A stretch of DNA of 45,856 nucleotides, taken from NCBI GenBank assembly GCA_026388985.1, contig JAPLIS010000007.1, forward strand, positions 1-45,856, given 5' to 3'. The DNA comes from Candidatus Babelota bacterium. GTDB taxonomy: Bacteria > Babelota > Babeliae > Babelales > Vermiphilaceae. The notes under the pieces were generated by a model. It saw only the letters and a program-made list of their open reading frames with translations. It was not told the origin of the DNA and searched no databases. Shown here piece after piece: positions 8,615 through 17,943 of this stretch. Made by a program: the position numbers and the translations under genes. Position 1 is the stretch's first letter; the number at the start of each line of letters is the position of its first letter.

Positions 8615-9640
8615 ATGAAAAAACCACTCATTATTCTTGGCATAGAAACATCATGCGACGAAACAGCAGCAGCTGTGTACCATCAAAAAAAAGGTATTTT
8701 ATCGAATGTTTTTTTCTCTCAAATTGAGATTCATAAACATTTTGGCGGCGTAATACCCGAAATTGCATCACGCTCACATCTTGAAAAAATACACCCCATT
8801 GTACAAGCTGGTTTAGATAAGGCACAGGTAACCCTCAATGACATTGATGTAATAGCGGTCACCAACAAGCCGGGGCTTCCTGGCTCATTGCTGATTGGTG
8901 TCTGTTTTGCAAAAACCATTGCCTGGGCAACGCACAAAAAAATAATTGGCATCAATCACTTAGAAGGGCATGCTTTTTCATCCTTTCTTGAAAACTCCGT
9001 CCCCTTTCCTCACCTGTGTATTACTGCATCAGGCGGCCACACTTCTTTATATCTTATTAAAGGCTTTGGTGACTATGAAGTGTTGGGAGAAACACGTGAC
9101 GATGCTGCAGGAGAAGCTTTTGATAAAATAGCAAAATTAATTAATTTGCCATATCCTGGTGGACCTATTATCGAAAAACTTGCACACGCTGTTAACTATC
9201 AAGATTTTTTTAAGTACCCACGAGGTAAGATTAAAAATCTTGATTTTAGTTTTTCTGGCCTCAAAACTGCCGTTTTATATGATCTCATCAATGCTGGCAA
9301 CTATGACATGAATGCAAAAAAGTTACTCAACACGAGCCTAGAACTCAAACAACAAGTAGCAAGTTCCTTACTGGTATGCATCGCAGATATATTTCAGAAA
9401 AAAATAGCCCAAGCGTTTGTGCAGTATCCACATGTTAAGGCGGTTACCTTTGTAGGCGGTGTTGCCTGCAATAAATATATTACTAGTCGGTTACGCATGT
9501 TTTGCGAAAAACAAAATCGTTTATTCTTTTCCCCTTCAGCGCAGTACTGCACTGACAATGCGGCCATGATCGCTTTTGTTGGTTCTTACAAAGCAGAACA
9601 AGGCCTTTATTCTGACTGGAATCTGGATATATTAGAATAG
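8615..9640 (+). CDS. tsaD: tRNA N6-adenosine threonylcarbamoyltransferase TsaD
   Basis: 341 residues, typical length. TsaD transfers the threonylcarbamoyl group to A37 of ANN-decoding tRNAs (t6A), working with TsaB and others. Visible motifs: GIETSCDETAAAV at the start, the metal-site HLEGH, ITASGGHTSLY, the nucleotide-binding GETRDDAAGEAFDKIAKL followed by PYPGG, DFSFSGLKTA, and FVGGVACNKY near the C-terminus. The gene begins three bases after the preceding ORF. The partner tsaB is about 14 kb away at 23360. Confidence 0.97.
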   Translation: MKKPLIILGIETSCDETAAAVYHQKKGILSNVFFSQIEIHKHFGGVIPEIASRSHLEKIHPIVQAGLDKAQVTLNDIDVIAVTNKPGLPGSLLIGVCFAKTIAWATHKKIIGINHLEGHAFSSFLENSVPFPHLCITASGGHTSLYLIKGFGDYEVLGETRDDAAGEAFDKIAKLINLPYPGGPIIEKLAHAVNYQDFFKYPRGKIKNLDFSFSGLKTAVLYDLINAGNYDMNAKKLLNTSLELKQQVASSLLVCIADIFQKKIAQAFVQYPHVKAVTFVGGVACNKYITSRLRMFCEKQNRLFFSPSAQYCTDNAAMIAFVGSYKAEQGLYSDWNLDILE

Positions 9641-9740
9641 ATAAAAGCAGTTTTATTGTAACTGCTAAGCCTGTAACTATCTAATCACACACAAAAACCA
9701 TACACGTATTTTTCACAAAAATTATATACTTAGTTTTCAC

Positions 9741-9779
9741 AAAAAAAGAGACGTGCTCACAAAGCACGTCTCTTTTTTA
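9741..9779. terminator. Bidirectional terminator between tsaD and rho
   Basis: An 11-bp stem (AGAGACGTGCT / AGCACGTCTCT, 9747-9757 and 9763-9773) with a 5-base loop, flanked by A-runs on the left and T-runs on the right. It therefore works in both directions for the convergent tsaD and rho genes. Confidence 0.85.
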
Positions 9780-9828
9780 ATTAAATACTATTAATTCAAT
9801 ATTATTTATATAGCATACAGGCTATGTA

Positions 9829-11742
9829 TTAGACAGGCTGCTTTTTATTAATAGATTCAAAAAATTCACGATTTGTTTTGAATTTCTTCATCTTATCAAT
9901 AATAAACTCCATGCCTTCTGCTGTATTCATAGTCGACAATAGTTTTTGCAAGACCCATACTTTATTTAAATCTTCTGCATTAAGAAGTAAATCTTCACGA
10001 CGAGTACCTGAAACTAATAAGTCAAAGGCAGGATAAATTCGACGATTTGCTAATTTACGGGTCATGTTTATTTCCATATTACCCGTTCCCTTAAACTCTT
10101 CAAAAATGACTTCATCCATACGTGAACCAGTATCAACTAATGCTGATGCTAAAATAGTAAGAGAGCCCCCTTCTTCAACTGTTCGTGCTGCTCCAAAAAA
10201 GCGTTTTGGATAATATAATGCGTTAGCATCAATACCACCAGTTAACACTTTACCTGATGCTGGCGCCACGGTGTTATAAGCACGAGCAAGGCGCGTGATA
10301 GAATCAAGTAAAATAACAACATCTTTGCCAGACTCAACAAGTCTTTTTGCACGCTCTAAAACAATTTCTGCTACCTGTACATGACGAGTTGCTGTTTCAT
10401 CGAAAGTAGAACTAATTACCTCTGCATAGTTCCCTTTTACCATTCGCTTCATATCAGCGACCTCTTCAGGACGCTCATCTACTAACAGTAAAATTAAATG
10501 AATTTCAGAATGATTCGCAATTATACTTTGCGCGATCTCTTTCATTAATAATGTTTTACCAACTTTTGGCGGTGCAACAATTAATCCTCGCTGCCCTTTA
10601 CCAATGGGAGTAAATATATCCATTACTCGCGTAGAAATAGCCAATGGATCAAACTCTAAATTCATTTTTTCATGTGGATGCGTAGGAGTCAAACGATCAA
10701 AACTTGGACGATCACCCATAGTGGTAGGGTCACAACCATTTACTGTTTTAACCTGCAACAATGCATAATACTTTTCACCTTCTTTAGGCTTACGAATAAC
10801 GCCAGAGATCATATCGCCTGTGCGCAAATTAAATCGTCGAATTTGCGAAGGAGAAACATATACATCATCTTGACCTGAAACATAATCATACATTGATGAA
10901 CGCAGAAACCCAAAACCATCAGGAAGCTTCTCTAGCACGCCTCTTACTTCTATTTCAGCTTCTGGATGCAACTCTATATATTTAATTTTTTCTATAAGAA
11001 CGCTTTTAGACATTAATGCCGCGCCCACAATACCCAAGCGACGTGCATATACATTAAGATCAACCAAAAACATTTCTTCTAGTGGCTTACGAGCTTCGCT
11101 ACTTGCTGGTTTACTCGCACTTTGATTTTGATTTTGATGAGCGTTATTAGGCCGCGGATTATTTGAATACCTATTCTGTTGCTGGCTATGTTGTTGTTGA
11201 GGCTGCGGATTATTACTATAATGGGATGCCTGTTGACTATGCTGCCCAGACTGCCCAGATTGCGAACTATATTGTGATGTCTGAGGCTGCTGGCTATATG
11301 GCTGCTGCTGACGCTGCTTAGGTCTAAATCTATTATCTCTTTCTCGTGAATCAGAAGAAAATCCACTAGCCGTATTTTTACTTCCCTGAGACATATTAGC
11401 AGTATCTTTTTGCTCTTGTTCCTGTTCTTTTACCAGAATAGGTGTTTCTCCAGAAGCAACCGCTAATACTGATACTTGTTCTGGCACACGTTCTTTTGGT
11501 GCTACTGGTTCAGGTTTCACCCTAGGACTAGGATTATTCGCTGGCTTTTGAACCTGTTTAGCCTCTATTGGCTCACTTACTGCTTCAAGTAAAACTTCTT
11601 GCAAGGGTGGCTTTTTAGCTGCTGTTCTTTTTGTATCGGTACGTTTACGCTCAGTCGTACGAATTTTTTTAGTCACCGGCTCTTGCGTATCCTGAGCAGC
11701 TGCTTTTTCTTCATTATTTGACTTCACTATACCCCCCCACAT
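9829..11742 (-). CDS. rho: Transcription termination factor Rho with a Q/N-rich insert
   Basis: 637 residues, against about 420 for E. coli Rho. The hexameric RNA helicase core is complete: Rho_N domain (about 220-258), cold-shock RNA-binding domain (263-335, [20 protein letters not shown]), Walker A APPKVGKT (390-397), [10 protein letters not shown] (419-428), and Walker [17 protein letters not shown] (475-490). Extra length lies in a charged N-terminus (1-110) and a Q/N/S/Y-rich stretch (about 143-212). The ATG at 11742 has no Shine-Dalgarno; a GTG five codons in (11727) is preceded by a G-run and may be the true start. A matching promoter lies at 11824-11852. Confidence 0.96.
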   Translation of the reverse strand: MWGGIVKSNNEEKAAAQDTQEPVTKKIRTTERKRTDTKRTAAKKPPLQEVLLEAVSEPIEAKQVQKPANNPSPRVKPEPVAPKERVPEQVSVLAVASGETPILVKEQEQEQKDTANMSQGSKNTASGFSSDSRERDNRFRPKQRQQQPYSQQPQTSQYSSQSGQSGQHSQQASHYSNNPQPQQQHSQQQNRYSNNPRPNNAHQNQNQSASKPASSEARKPLEEMFLVDLNVYARRLGIVGAALMSKSVLIEKIKYIELHPEAEIEVRGVLEKLPDGFGFLRSSMYDYVSGQDDVYVSPSQIRRFNLRTGDMISGVIRKPKEGEKYYALLQVKTVNGCDPTTMGDRPSFDRLTPTHPHEKMNLEFDPLAISTRVMDIFTPIGKGQRGLIVAPPKVGKTLLMKEIAQSIIANHSEIHLILLLVDERPEEVADMKRMVKGNYAEVISSTFDETATRHVQVAEIVLERAKRLVESGKDVVILLDSITRLARAYNTVAPASGKVLTGGIDANALYYPKRFFGAARTVEEGGSLTILASALVDTGSRMDEVIFEEFKGTGNMEINMTRKLANRRIYPAFDLLVSGTRREDLLLNAEDLNKVWVLQKLLSTMNTAEGMEFIIDKMKKFKTNREFFESINKKQPV

Positions 11743-11823
11743 TAATAACGAACAATAAATTCATATAAAACCTTTGCATTCCTCTGTGTTGCGTTTATAG
11801 AGAGTAAACGAACACAAAAAAGA

Positions 11824-11852
11824 ATCATATTAATTAAGACATGCCACATCAA
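11824..11852 (-). promoter_or_regulatory. Predicted promoter of rho
   Basis: On the minus strand: TTGATG (11852-11847), a 17-base spacer, then TATGAT (11829-11824). Both differ from the consensus by one or two bases and the spacing is ideal. The expected leader before the rho ATG is about 75 bases. Confidence 0.6.
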
Positions 11853-11960
11853 ATGCTAAAATTTTTGTAAAAAAGTGATAAAGTCATAGACTTAACTATA
11901 TAACTTATTTGTTTGCTAAAAACGGTAGTGTGTTATTATCTTCGAATTTAAATTAAGCCT

Positions 11961-12851
11961 CTAGTCCGCAAGTGTTTTGCGATTAAATAGCATCATAACA
12001 GGGCTTGCAATATAAATTGAAGAATAGGTACCAAAAACAATTCCTACTAAAAGAGCAAGCGAGAAATCACGCAATGCTTCCCCACCAAGAACATACATAG
12101 AACCTACCGCTAACCCAGTAGTAAAGCTGGTCAACATAGTGCGACGCAATGTTTGATTAATACTTACATCAACCACTTGTTCTATTGAAGAACCCATCAT
12201 TTCTTTACAATTTTTTCTAATTTGAGAAAAAATGATAATAGTATCATTGATAGAATAGCCAAGAACTGCCAAGATCGCACCAATAACGTTAATTGATATT
12301 TCTCGATCCAAAAACAAAAATACAGCGAGCATAACAATTGCATCATGAAAGAGCGCTATTACCGCACCAAGCGCATAACCAAAAGATAAAAATCTTAAAG
12401 CTATGTAAATAAGTAAAATTAAAAGCGCCATTAATACCGCATACACTGACTTCCAACGCAACTGTTCACCAACACCTGGCCCAACCGCTTCGCTCTGTAA
12501 AATGGTCACTTCATAACCTGGAATTGTTTTTTCTATAGATTGAACCATTTTTTCAGCAACACCTCTAGAGTCGCCAGAAAAATCTTTCACTCGTACTAAA
12601 ATTTCATCTTTGCCAAAATCGCGAGCAACAACACTTTCAAATCCTGCTTGCTGCAATGCATCTTTTAATGTTGCTTCACCTAGGTGTTTATTAAATCCAA
12701 AAAGAACCTGGGTTCCGCCCTCAAAATCAACACTGTAAGTAAACGCACTTCCGCGGGTATGAATTCTGTACATACACATACCCACAAATGCTGCCATAAT
12801 GCTCAAAGAAAAAATTGCTGTTATTCCACGATACCTAACAAAGCTTACCAT
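11961..12851 (-). CDS. secF: Protein translocase subunit SecF
   Basis: 296 residues, standard length. SecF with SecD uses the proton gradient to help SecYEG export proteins. Visible: an N-terminal membrane helix, the periplasmic domain beginning TYSVDFEGGTQVLFGF (family signature DFxGG), then five helices including ALGAVIALFHDAIVMLAVF, VIGAILAVLGYSINDTIIIFSQIRKN (the conserved GYSINDTIVVFDR-type motif) and LRRTMLTSFTTGLAV. GGAGAG precedes the ATG. secD is not adjacent: the upstream neighbour is rpmA, 94 bases away. Confidence 0.95.
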   Translation of the reverse strand: MVSFVRYRGITAIFSLSIMAAFVGMCMYRIHTRGSAFTYSVDFEGGTQVLFGFNKHLGEATLKDALQQAGFESVVARDFGKDEILVRVKDFSGDSRGVAEKMVQSIEKTIPGYEVTILQSEAVGPGVGEQLRWKSVYAVLMALLILLIYIALRFLSFGYALGAVIALFHDAIVMLAVFLFLDREISINVIGAILAVLGYSINDTIIIFSQIRKNCKEMMGSSIEQVVDVSINQTLRRTMLTSFTTGLAVGSMYVLGGEALRDFSLALLVGIVFGTYSSIYIASPVMMLFNRKTLAD

Positions 12852-12945
12852 AAACTCTCTCCAGAAACACTATGACCATTTAAATCTACAAGCATAACTA
12901 CTAAACTTTTTATTAACAATAATCCATCTAATTCGCAAGTTTTTA

Positions 12946-13203
12946 TTACAAACTCGGAACAACCGATACGTATTTACGTCCTTTAGGACCATAATGAAAC
13001 TTAACGCTTCCTACGCCAATAGCATAAATGGTATGGTCTTTACCGCAACCAACCAATTTACCTGGATGAATACGAGTGCCTCTTTGACGAACAATAATTT
13101 CGCCGCCAAATACACGTTCGCCATCAAAAAGCTTAACGCCTAATCTTCTACCCGAACTATCACGACCATTACTTGTGGAACCACCGGTCTTACTCGTTGC
13201 CAT
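12946..13203 (-). CDS. rpmA: 50S ribosomal protein L27
   Basis: 85 residues. L27 sits by the peptidyl transferase centre of the large subunit. The N-terminus [20 protein letters not shown] and the core [23 protein letters not shown] are diagnostic. There is no leading extension, so the N-terminus needs no processing as it does in Firmicutes. AAAGGA precedes the ATG. L21 (rplU), usually the gene before it, is absent; the 200 bases upstream have no ribosomal ORF. Confidence 0.97.
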   Translation of the reverse strand: MATSKTGGSTSNGRDSSGRRLGVKLFDGERVFGGEIIVRQRGTRIHPGKLVGCGKDHTIYAIGVGSVKFHYGPKGRKYVSVVPSL

Positions 13204-13407
13204 TGCAATCCTTTATGAGGTGTAAATGAAAAATTTAAAATGCTGTTTTTTTTGAAAGACTGGTACAAGAATAGATCAAAACAAGACAAAATTCTATCTA
13301 TATCTACTTATCTTTATATTCTTAATTTCATTATAGCTCAAAAAATGCTTAAAAGTCAATATCGCTTTGCGCTCAATTACACAGCTACTAGATACGGTTT
13401 TTTTAAC

Positions 13408-14121
13408 TCACCAACTCTCTTTTATTTGCATATCTTCAGCAAGCGGCAACGTATCCCAAAAATCTTTTATTTTAATAATGTGTCCTGCTTGCTCTGTCAG
13501 ATTCTCATACTGGCGATGCTTATCAAAAGTATCAACTCCGTAAAAAAGAGCAACCAAGGCTGATACTGCCCCCGCTGCAAAACATATGTTCCCATAAGCT
13601 TTATACCCCTCAAGCAAAGCGACTAAATCTGGTTGATGAATGGGGACTATTCGACCTACTGCAGAGCCGCCCACTAATGAAACCATAGTGTCAGTAACGG
13701 CTTTATTAAAATAACGATAACCACACACAGCTAACAATGCACTCAGGCCCCATGAAACTTCTTTGCCCACAGAACTGCCAAATTCACTGTCCTTTTGCTT
13801 ACGATCTACTTTAAGTATGAAAAAGCAATCTTTTAATTCTTGTCTAATTTTCTTAAAAAGAACCATAGCAGCATCAGACCCTGCTGCATTTTGTGCTATT
13901 AACGCCTGCTTAAAATCTTTAAAATCTTCAAGACTGTTAAGCTCTTTTAACAATGCACCATATAAATCAGCATTTAACTTCAGATCGGGTTCTCCAACCT
14001 TTTCTATATACGTACCAACCAACCGATCAATCGGATAAAACCGAGCTTCATGCCCAGCATTAACGGCCATAAAAGTGATACTCGCAACAACCAAAACACA
14101 TACATATTTTATATTTTTCAT
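13408..14121 (-). CDS. Secreted or membrane protein of unknown function
   Basis: 237 residues from the ATG at 14121, with GAGG upstream; a GTG at 14124 also fits. A signal peptide (about 1-23, ending VNAG) is followed by a helical, charged section (about 30-110) and two hydrophobic segments at about 125-155 and 178-198. That predicts an exported domain anchored by a hairpin near the C-terminus. The family is not recognised. The general plan, signal peptide plus late hydrophobic hairpin, resembles the small protein at 17397-17858, without obvious sequence identity. Confidence 0.65.
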   Translation of the reverse strand: MKNIKYVCVLVVASITFMAVNAGHEARFYPIDRLVGTYIEKVGEPDLKLNADLYGALLKELNSLEDFKDFKQALIAQNAAGSDAAMVLFKKIRQELKDCFFILKVDRKQKDSEFGSSVGKEVSWGLSALLAVCGYRYFNKAVTDTMVSLVGGSAVGRIVPIHQPDLVALLEGYKAYGNICFAAGAVSALVALFYGVDTFDKHRQYENLTEQAGHIIKIKDFWDTLPLAEDMQIKESW

Positions 14122-14239
14122 CACAACCTCTTTTTTATATCGCTAGCTTCTGGTTAAATACAGCCTTGCTCTTAAAAACAACCATAAATAGTTCACCATA
14201 AAGCACAAGTACCGCAAAAGCTCATATTTTAATAGAAGT

Positions 14240-16966
14240 TTACTTGCTCACCTGCTTCCAATCATTCCCAATCCGCGTAGTAACCACCAATGGCACACTC
14301 CAGGAAACAACTGATTCTAGAACTGAAACAACCAATGCCTCAACCTCTTTGTGCTGCTCGACTGCAACAGTTATTAACAGCTCATCATGAATCTGCAACA
14401 CTATGTGAGCCTCTAATCCCCGCTTTTTAAGCTCATTACGCACATTAATCATGCCTATCTTCATAATTTCAGCCGCTGTCCCTTGTGCCACCGTATTGAC
14501 CGCAACCCGCATAGCCTCATCATGTAAATGCTTATTTTTTTCATAAATACCTGGCACATCCCGTCTACGCCCCCAATGGGTTTTGACATACCCATTCCCT
14601 TTGGCAAAGGCAATAACACCATCCATCCAGGCTGAAACCCCCGGATATTGTGCAAAATACTTTTCTATATACTTTTTAGCATCTTTAAAAGAAATATCCA
14701 AATCTTTCGCTAAACCATAAGGGGTCAGACCATACAAGATACTAAAATTGATTCTTTTTCCCATTTGCCGCTGATCATGAGACACCTCATCAATAGGGAT
14801 GTCAAAAAGCCGTGAAGCAGTTTCGGCATGAATATCATGATTGTTATTAAAAGCTGCAATCAAGCACGCGTCTTGTGAAAGGTGCGCAAGAACTCGCAGT
14901 TCGATTTGCGAATAATCAGCAGAAATAAAGACGTGACCCTGTTGCGGCTTGAAAGCACCTCTAATAGCAATGCCATACACCGTAGTGGGAATATTTTGCA
15001 TATTAGGATCTGAACTGGCTAATCGCCCTGTAGCTACACGAATCTGACTAAATGACGTATGTATGCGGCCTGTTTTTTTATTTACATAGGTGGGCAACGC
15101 ATCCAAGTAGGTACTTTTTAGTTTTGCCAATTCACGATATTTTACTATAAGCCCAGGGACTGGATGCTCTTTTGCTAACTGAGCAAGCACTTCTTGATCG
15201 GTTGAATGGGCGCCACCCTTGCTACTTTTTTTAATCGGGGTTAACTGTAATTTTTCAAACAGAAGCTCTCCCACCTGCTTGGGAGAATTAAGATTGATAG
15301 TGGTATCGGCCAGGGTGCGAATCTCATCTTCAATAAACACCAACCCCTGCGTTATTACTTTATTTACCTGAGCCAACTCAACAGTATCAAGAATAATGCC
15401 TTCTTTTTCCATCTCACATAACACCTGTATCAGGGGTGTTTCTATAGTATCAAAAAGAGATATCATATCGAGCAGCTCAAGTTCTTTTTGCAATAAAGAC
15501 ACAAGTCTAAATGTTTGATGTGCATCATTGGCTGCATAATACAGCGCGTCATCAATAGGAACATATGAAAAATCTTTATAAACACGCTCTGCAACCATTT
15601 GTTCATAGGTCAACATTGGTTCATCAAAGTAATAGAGTGATAACTTTTTCAAAGCTGCACTTTGCCACCCTTTAGTTACCAAACTAGCAGCAATGCAGGT
15701 ATCAAAAATGGGACCCTGCATATCAATGCCATGACTTGCAAGAACCAGCTGATCATATTTTACGTTATGAGCATATTTTGTGATTGTTGTATCAGCAAAA
15801 AGAGGTGCTGCATGCGCAACTAACTGTTCAAGGGTTATTTGTTGTTCGCTCGTATTATGCCCACATGGTACATAAAAAGATTGTCCTTCTTGCACACAAA
15901 AAGAAACACCCACTAAGTTAACGGCCAATGGCTGCAGCCCATTAGTTTCAGTGTCAAAAGCAAAGGCTTTTTTATCTTTAAGTAATGCGCACAAATCGCT
16001 TAACTGCTCAACGGTAGTAACAAGCTGAAAATCGCGCTTTTTAAGATTATCAACAATCTCCTGCGTATTAAGTTCTTTTTCTACTTTTGTTTCCCCCACC
16101 TCTTTTACCAATGAGGTAAATTCAAGCTCCTGAAAAAGCGGTACTGCTTTTTTCCAATGAGCTTTATCAAAAGCAAAACCCTCTCTTTCTAATGCCGTTT
16201 TATGATACTGCAGTAAAAATAAATCCCTGCTTAAAAATGCATCATCTTTATATTCCTGCAATGCCGAACGGGCTCGACCTTGCTTAACTTCATATATGCG
16301 CGCATATACATCTTCAAGCGAATCAAAGGTATTTACCAACTCAAGCGCTGTTTTTTTACCTACGCCCCGAACACCCGGAATATTATCTGAAGCGTCTCCC
16401 AGCAAAGCAAAATAAAAGGGCAACTTATGCACAGGAAAGCCCATTTTTTCAGCAAAATTAACCGGATCATAGATCACTTCTTTTAACGGATCATACACAA
16501 AAATCTTATCGCACAGCATCTGCCCCATATCTTTATCTGAGGTAACCACCACTACGGTATCTCCTTGTGCAACACGCTCTTGTGCCAATGAATACATCAA
16601 GTCATCAGCTTCTATCCCCTCTTTGGCAACTTGCACAATACCAACAAGAGTGGCGAATGTGAGTATGTACTCTTTTTGAGCAAATAAATCACTTGGAGCC
16701 GCTTGCCGTGTTGCCTTATAAGCTGGGTACATTGCGTGCCGTGTTGTTTTGCCCTTGCTATCCCACACAATGGCCACATGGTGCGGATTGAAAGTATCAA
16801 CTAACCGCTTAATCATGCGGCAAAAAGCATACACCGCCTGCACGGGAATCCCTTTTGATGTGTGCAATGGCTTCATCCCATAATAACCACGGTATAAAAG
16901 CGAAGAGCCATCAATCAAAAAGAATGTTTTTTTAGCATCAAATTTTTTAGGATCAAATTGTATCAT
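14240..16966 (-). CDS. polA: DNA polymerase I
   Basis: 908 residues with three domains: 5'-3' flap nuclease (about 1-290: FFLIDGSSLLYRGYY, EADDL, TSDKDMGQ, GDASDNIPGVRGVGKKTA); an active-looking 3'-5' proofreading exonuclease (about 310-500: FAFDTETNGL at 336-344, KYAHNVKYD, YAANDAHQTF); and polymerase (about 530-908: SSDPNMQNIPT, motif A DYSQIELRVLAH, motif B RQMGKRINFSILYGLTPYG, motif C QIHDELLI). It replaces RNA primers and fills repair gaps. Keeping the proofreading catalytic acids sets it apart from many reduced genomes. Start ATG at 16966 with GGGGAA upstream. Confidence 0.97.
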   Translation of the reverse strand: MIQFDPKKFDAKKTFFLIDGSSLLYRGYYGMKPLHTSKGIPVQAVYAFCRMIKRLVDTFNPHHVAIVWDSKGKTTRHAMYPAYKATRQAAPSDLFAQKEYILTFATLVGIVQVAKEGIEADDLMYSLAQERVAQGDTVVVVTSDKDMGQMLCDKIFVYDPLKEVIYDPVNFAEKMGFPVHKLPFYFALLGDASDNIPGVRGVGKKTALELVNTFDSLEDVYARIYEVKQGRARSALQEYKDDAFLSRDLFLLQYHKTALEREGFAFDKAHWKKAVPLFQELEFTSLVKEVGETKVEKELNTQEIVDNLKKRDFQLVTTVEQLSDLCALLKDKKAFAFDTETNGLQPLAVNLVGVSFCVQEGQSFYVPCGHNTSEQQITLEQLVAHAAPLFADTTITKYAHNVKYDQLVLASHGIDMQGPIFDTCIAASLVTKGWQSAALKKLSLYYFDEPMLTYEQMVAERVYKDFSYVPIDDALYYAANDAHQTFRLVSLLQKELELLDMISLFDTIETPLIQVLCEMEKEGIILDTVELAQVNKVITQGLVFIEDEIRTLADTTINLNSPKQVGELLFEKLQLTPIKKSSKGGAHSTDQEVLAQLAKEHPVPGLIVKYRELAKLKSTYLDALPTYVNKKTGRIHTSFSQIRVATGRLASSDPNMQNIPTTVYGIAIRGAFKPQQGHVFISADYSQIELRVLAHLSQDACLIAAFNNNHDIHAETASRLFDIPIDEVSHDQRQMGKRINFSILYGLTPYGLAKDLDISFKDAKKYIEKYFAQYPGVSAWMDGVIAFAKGNGYVKTHWGRRRDVPGIYEKNKHLHDEAMRVAVNTVAQGTAAEIMKIGMINVRNELKKRGLEAHIVLQIHDELLITVAVEQHKEVEALVVSVLESVVSWSVPLVVTTRIGNDWKQVSK

Positions 16967-17140
16967 GAACAGGTTCCCCGTTAGGATTTATAGCAATTTA
17001 AGATTTAAGCCTTTGCATCAGGCTTTATAGTACATTTTTATATCAAGTTCAGCTGCTAAAACCTGCATTAAAGTATGTGTCAGGCCCAGCCGGTACATTC
17101 TCTATTAAACTCTGCGTTAAAGAGAATATATCTCTCTTTT

Positions 17141-17205
17141 TTACTATACCAGCTTACTATACCACTTTACTACACCGGCTTACTATACCACTTTACTATA
17201 CTGGC
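17141..17205. repeat. Five tandem 13-bp repeats
   Basis: Five consecutive 13-base units, TTACTATACCAGC and close variants (CACT, CGGC, CACT and TGGC endings), fill these 65 bases exactly. Units alternate, so a 26-base higher-order period is visible. The array sits in the 430-base gap between the divergent polA and the small secreted gene at 17397. An imperfect inverted repeat (ATTCTCT/AGAGAAT, about 17096-17128) lies just before it. Nothing else gene-like is seen in 16967-17396. Confidence 0.85.
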
Positions 17206-17396
17206 AGTCTCAATAACATTTTCTGTAATAACAGTACATTACCCCCCACTCACGCTTTTCTATAAGCCTTTACCCCCTTTATAAAATTCTATTAGAATAG
17301 CAACCCACAGCCCCCCTTGCATGATCTGCTAAATAAAAATATAATAAAAAAACAGAAGTATATTATTATAAATTTTTAAAAAACAAAGGTTTTGTT

Positions 17397-17858
17397 ATGT
17401 ATAATCTCAAAAAGACACTTTTAGCCGCCACTGCCCTTCTTTCATTCTCAAGCAATTTTGTGATTGGCGCTACTGAAAAAACTCAACCTGCTGTCCCTAG
17501 CTCCTCTCAAGCTCCCGTCATTGTTGCCCCTAATGAACAAACTAAATCCCCCACTATTGTCACAGTAGATATTAATAAAAGAGCAAAAAGAGATGTAAAT
17601 TTATTGCCTATGCTGTGGGCTGATACTAAATCCTACCTTGGAAATATGTTGATCTGGGGAGGCGGATTGGGTACAGTCGTATGCCCATTAGGAACAGTAG
17701 CGCTTTGTTTTATGAACCGTCACGAGCGCGAAGTTAGTATACCTATAGCCGCAGCACTAAGCATTCTATCTCCCTTGGCAGTATATGGCGGATATAAACT
17801 TAAAAAAAGCGGCTGGAAAACATATCGCGACGAACTAATCGCATCAGCTGGTCTTTAG
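17397..17858 (+). CDS. Small secreted or membrane protein of unknown function
   Basis: 153 residues. Signal peptide at about 1-24 (ending VIGA), then a proline-, threonine- and serine-rich linker (25-65), then two hydrophobic segments at about 80-103 and 112-130, and a short basic C-terminus. AAAGG precedes the ATG. No family recognised. The gene stands alone between a 13-bp tandem repeat array and a bidirectional terminator. Confidence 0.65.
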   Translation: MYNLKKTLLAATALLSFSSNFVIGATEKTQPAVPSSSQAPVIVAPNEQTKSPTIVTVDINKRAKRDVNLLPMLWADTKSYLGNMLIWGGGLGTVVCPLGTVALCFMNRHEREVSIPIAAALSILSPLAVYGGYKLKKSGWKTYRDELIASAGL

Positions 17859-17877
17859 TAGAAAACCAAAATAAATT

Positions 17878-17921
17878 AAAAAGCAGATGTGACCACTAAG
17901 ACATGGCCACATCTGCTTTTT
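17878..17921. terminator. Bidirectional terminator between convergent genes
   Basis: A 14-bp perfect stem, AAAAAGCAGATGTG (17878-17891) with CACATCTGCTTTTT (17908-17921). Its A and T ends provide the U-run on either strand. It serves the gene at 17397 and the convergent murE. Confidence 0.85.
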
Positions 17922-17943
17922 AATTTAAAAACTATTTAAAAAC

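Noticed and set aside
17141-17205. Possible CRISPR array
   Set aside because: Units are only 13 bases and directly adjacent, with no spacers and no cas genes in the window.
17075-17284. Overlapping 62- to 69-codon frames across the tandem array
   Set aside because: They read through the 13-bp repeat, which produces a repetitive Tyr/Thr/Leu sequence in more than one frame. No ribosome site.
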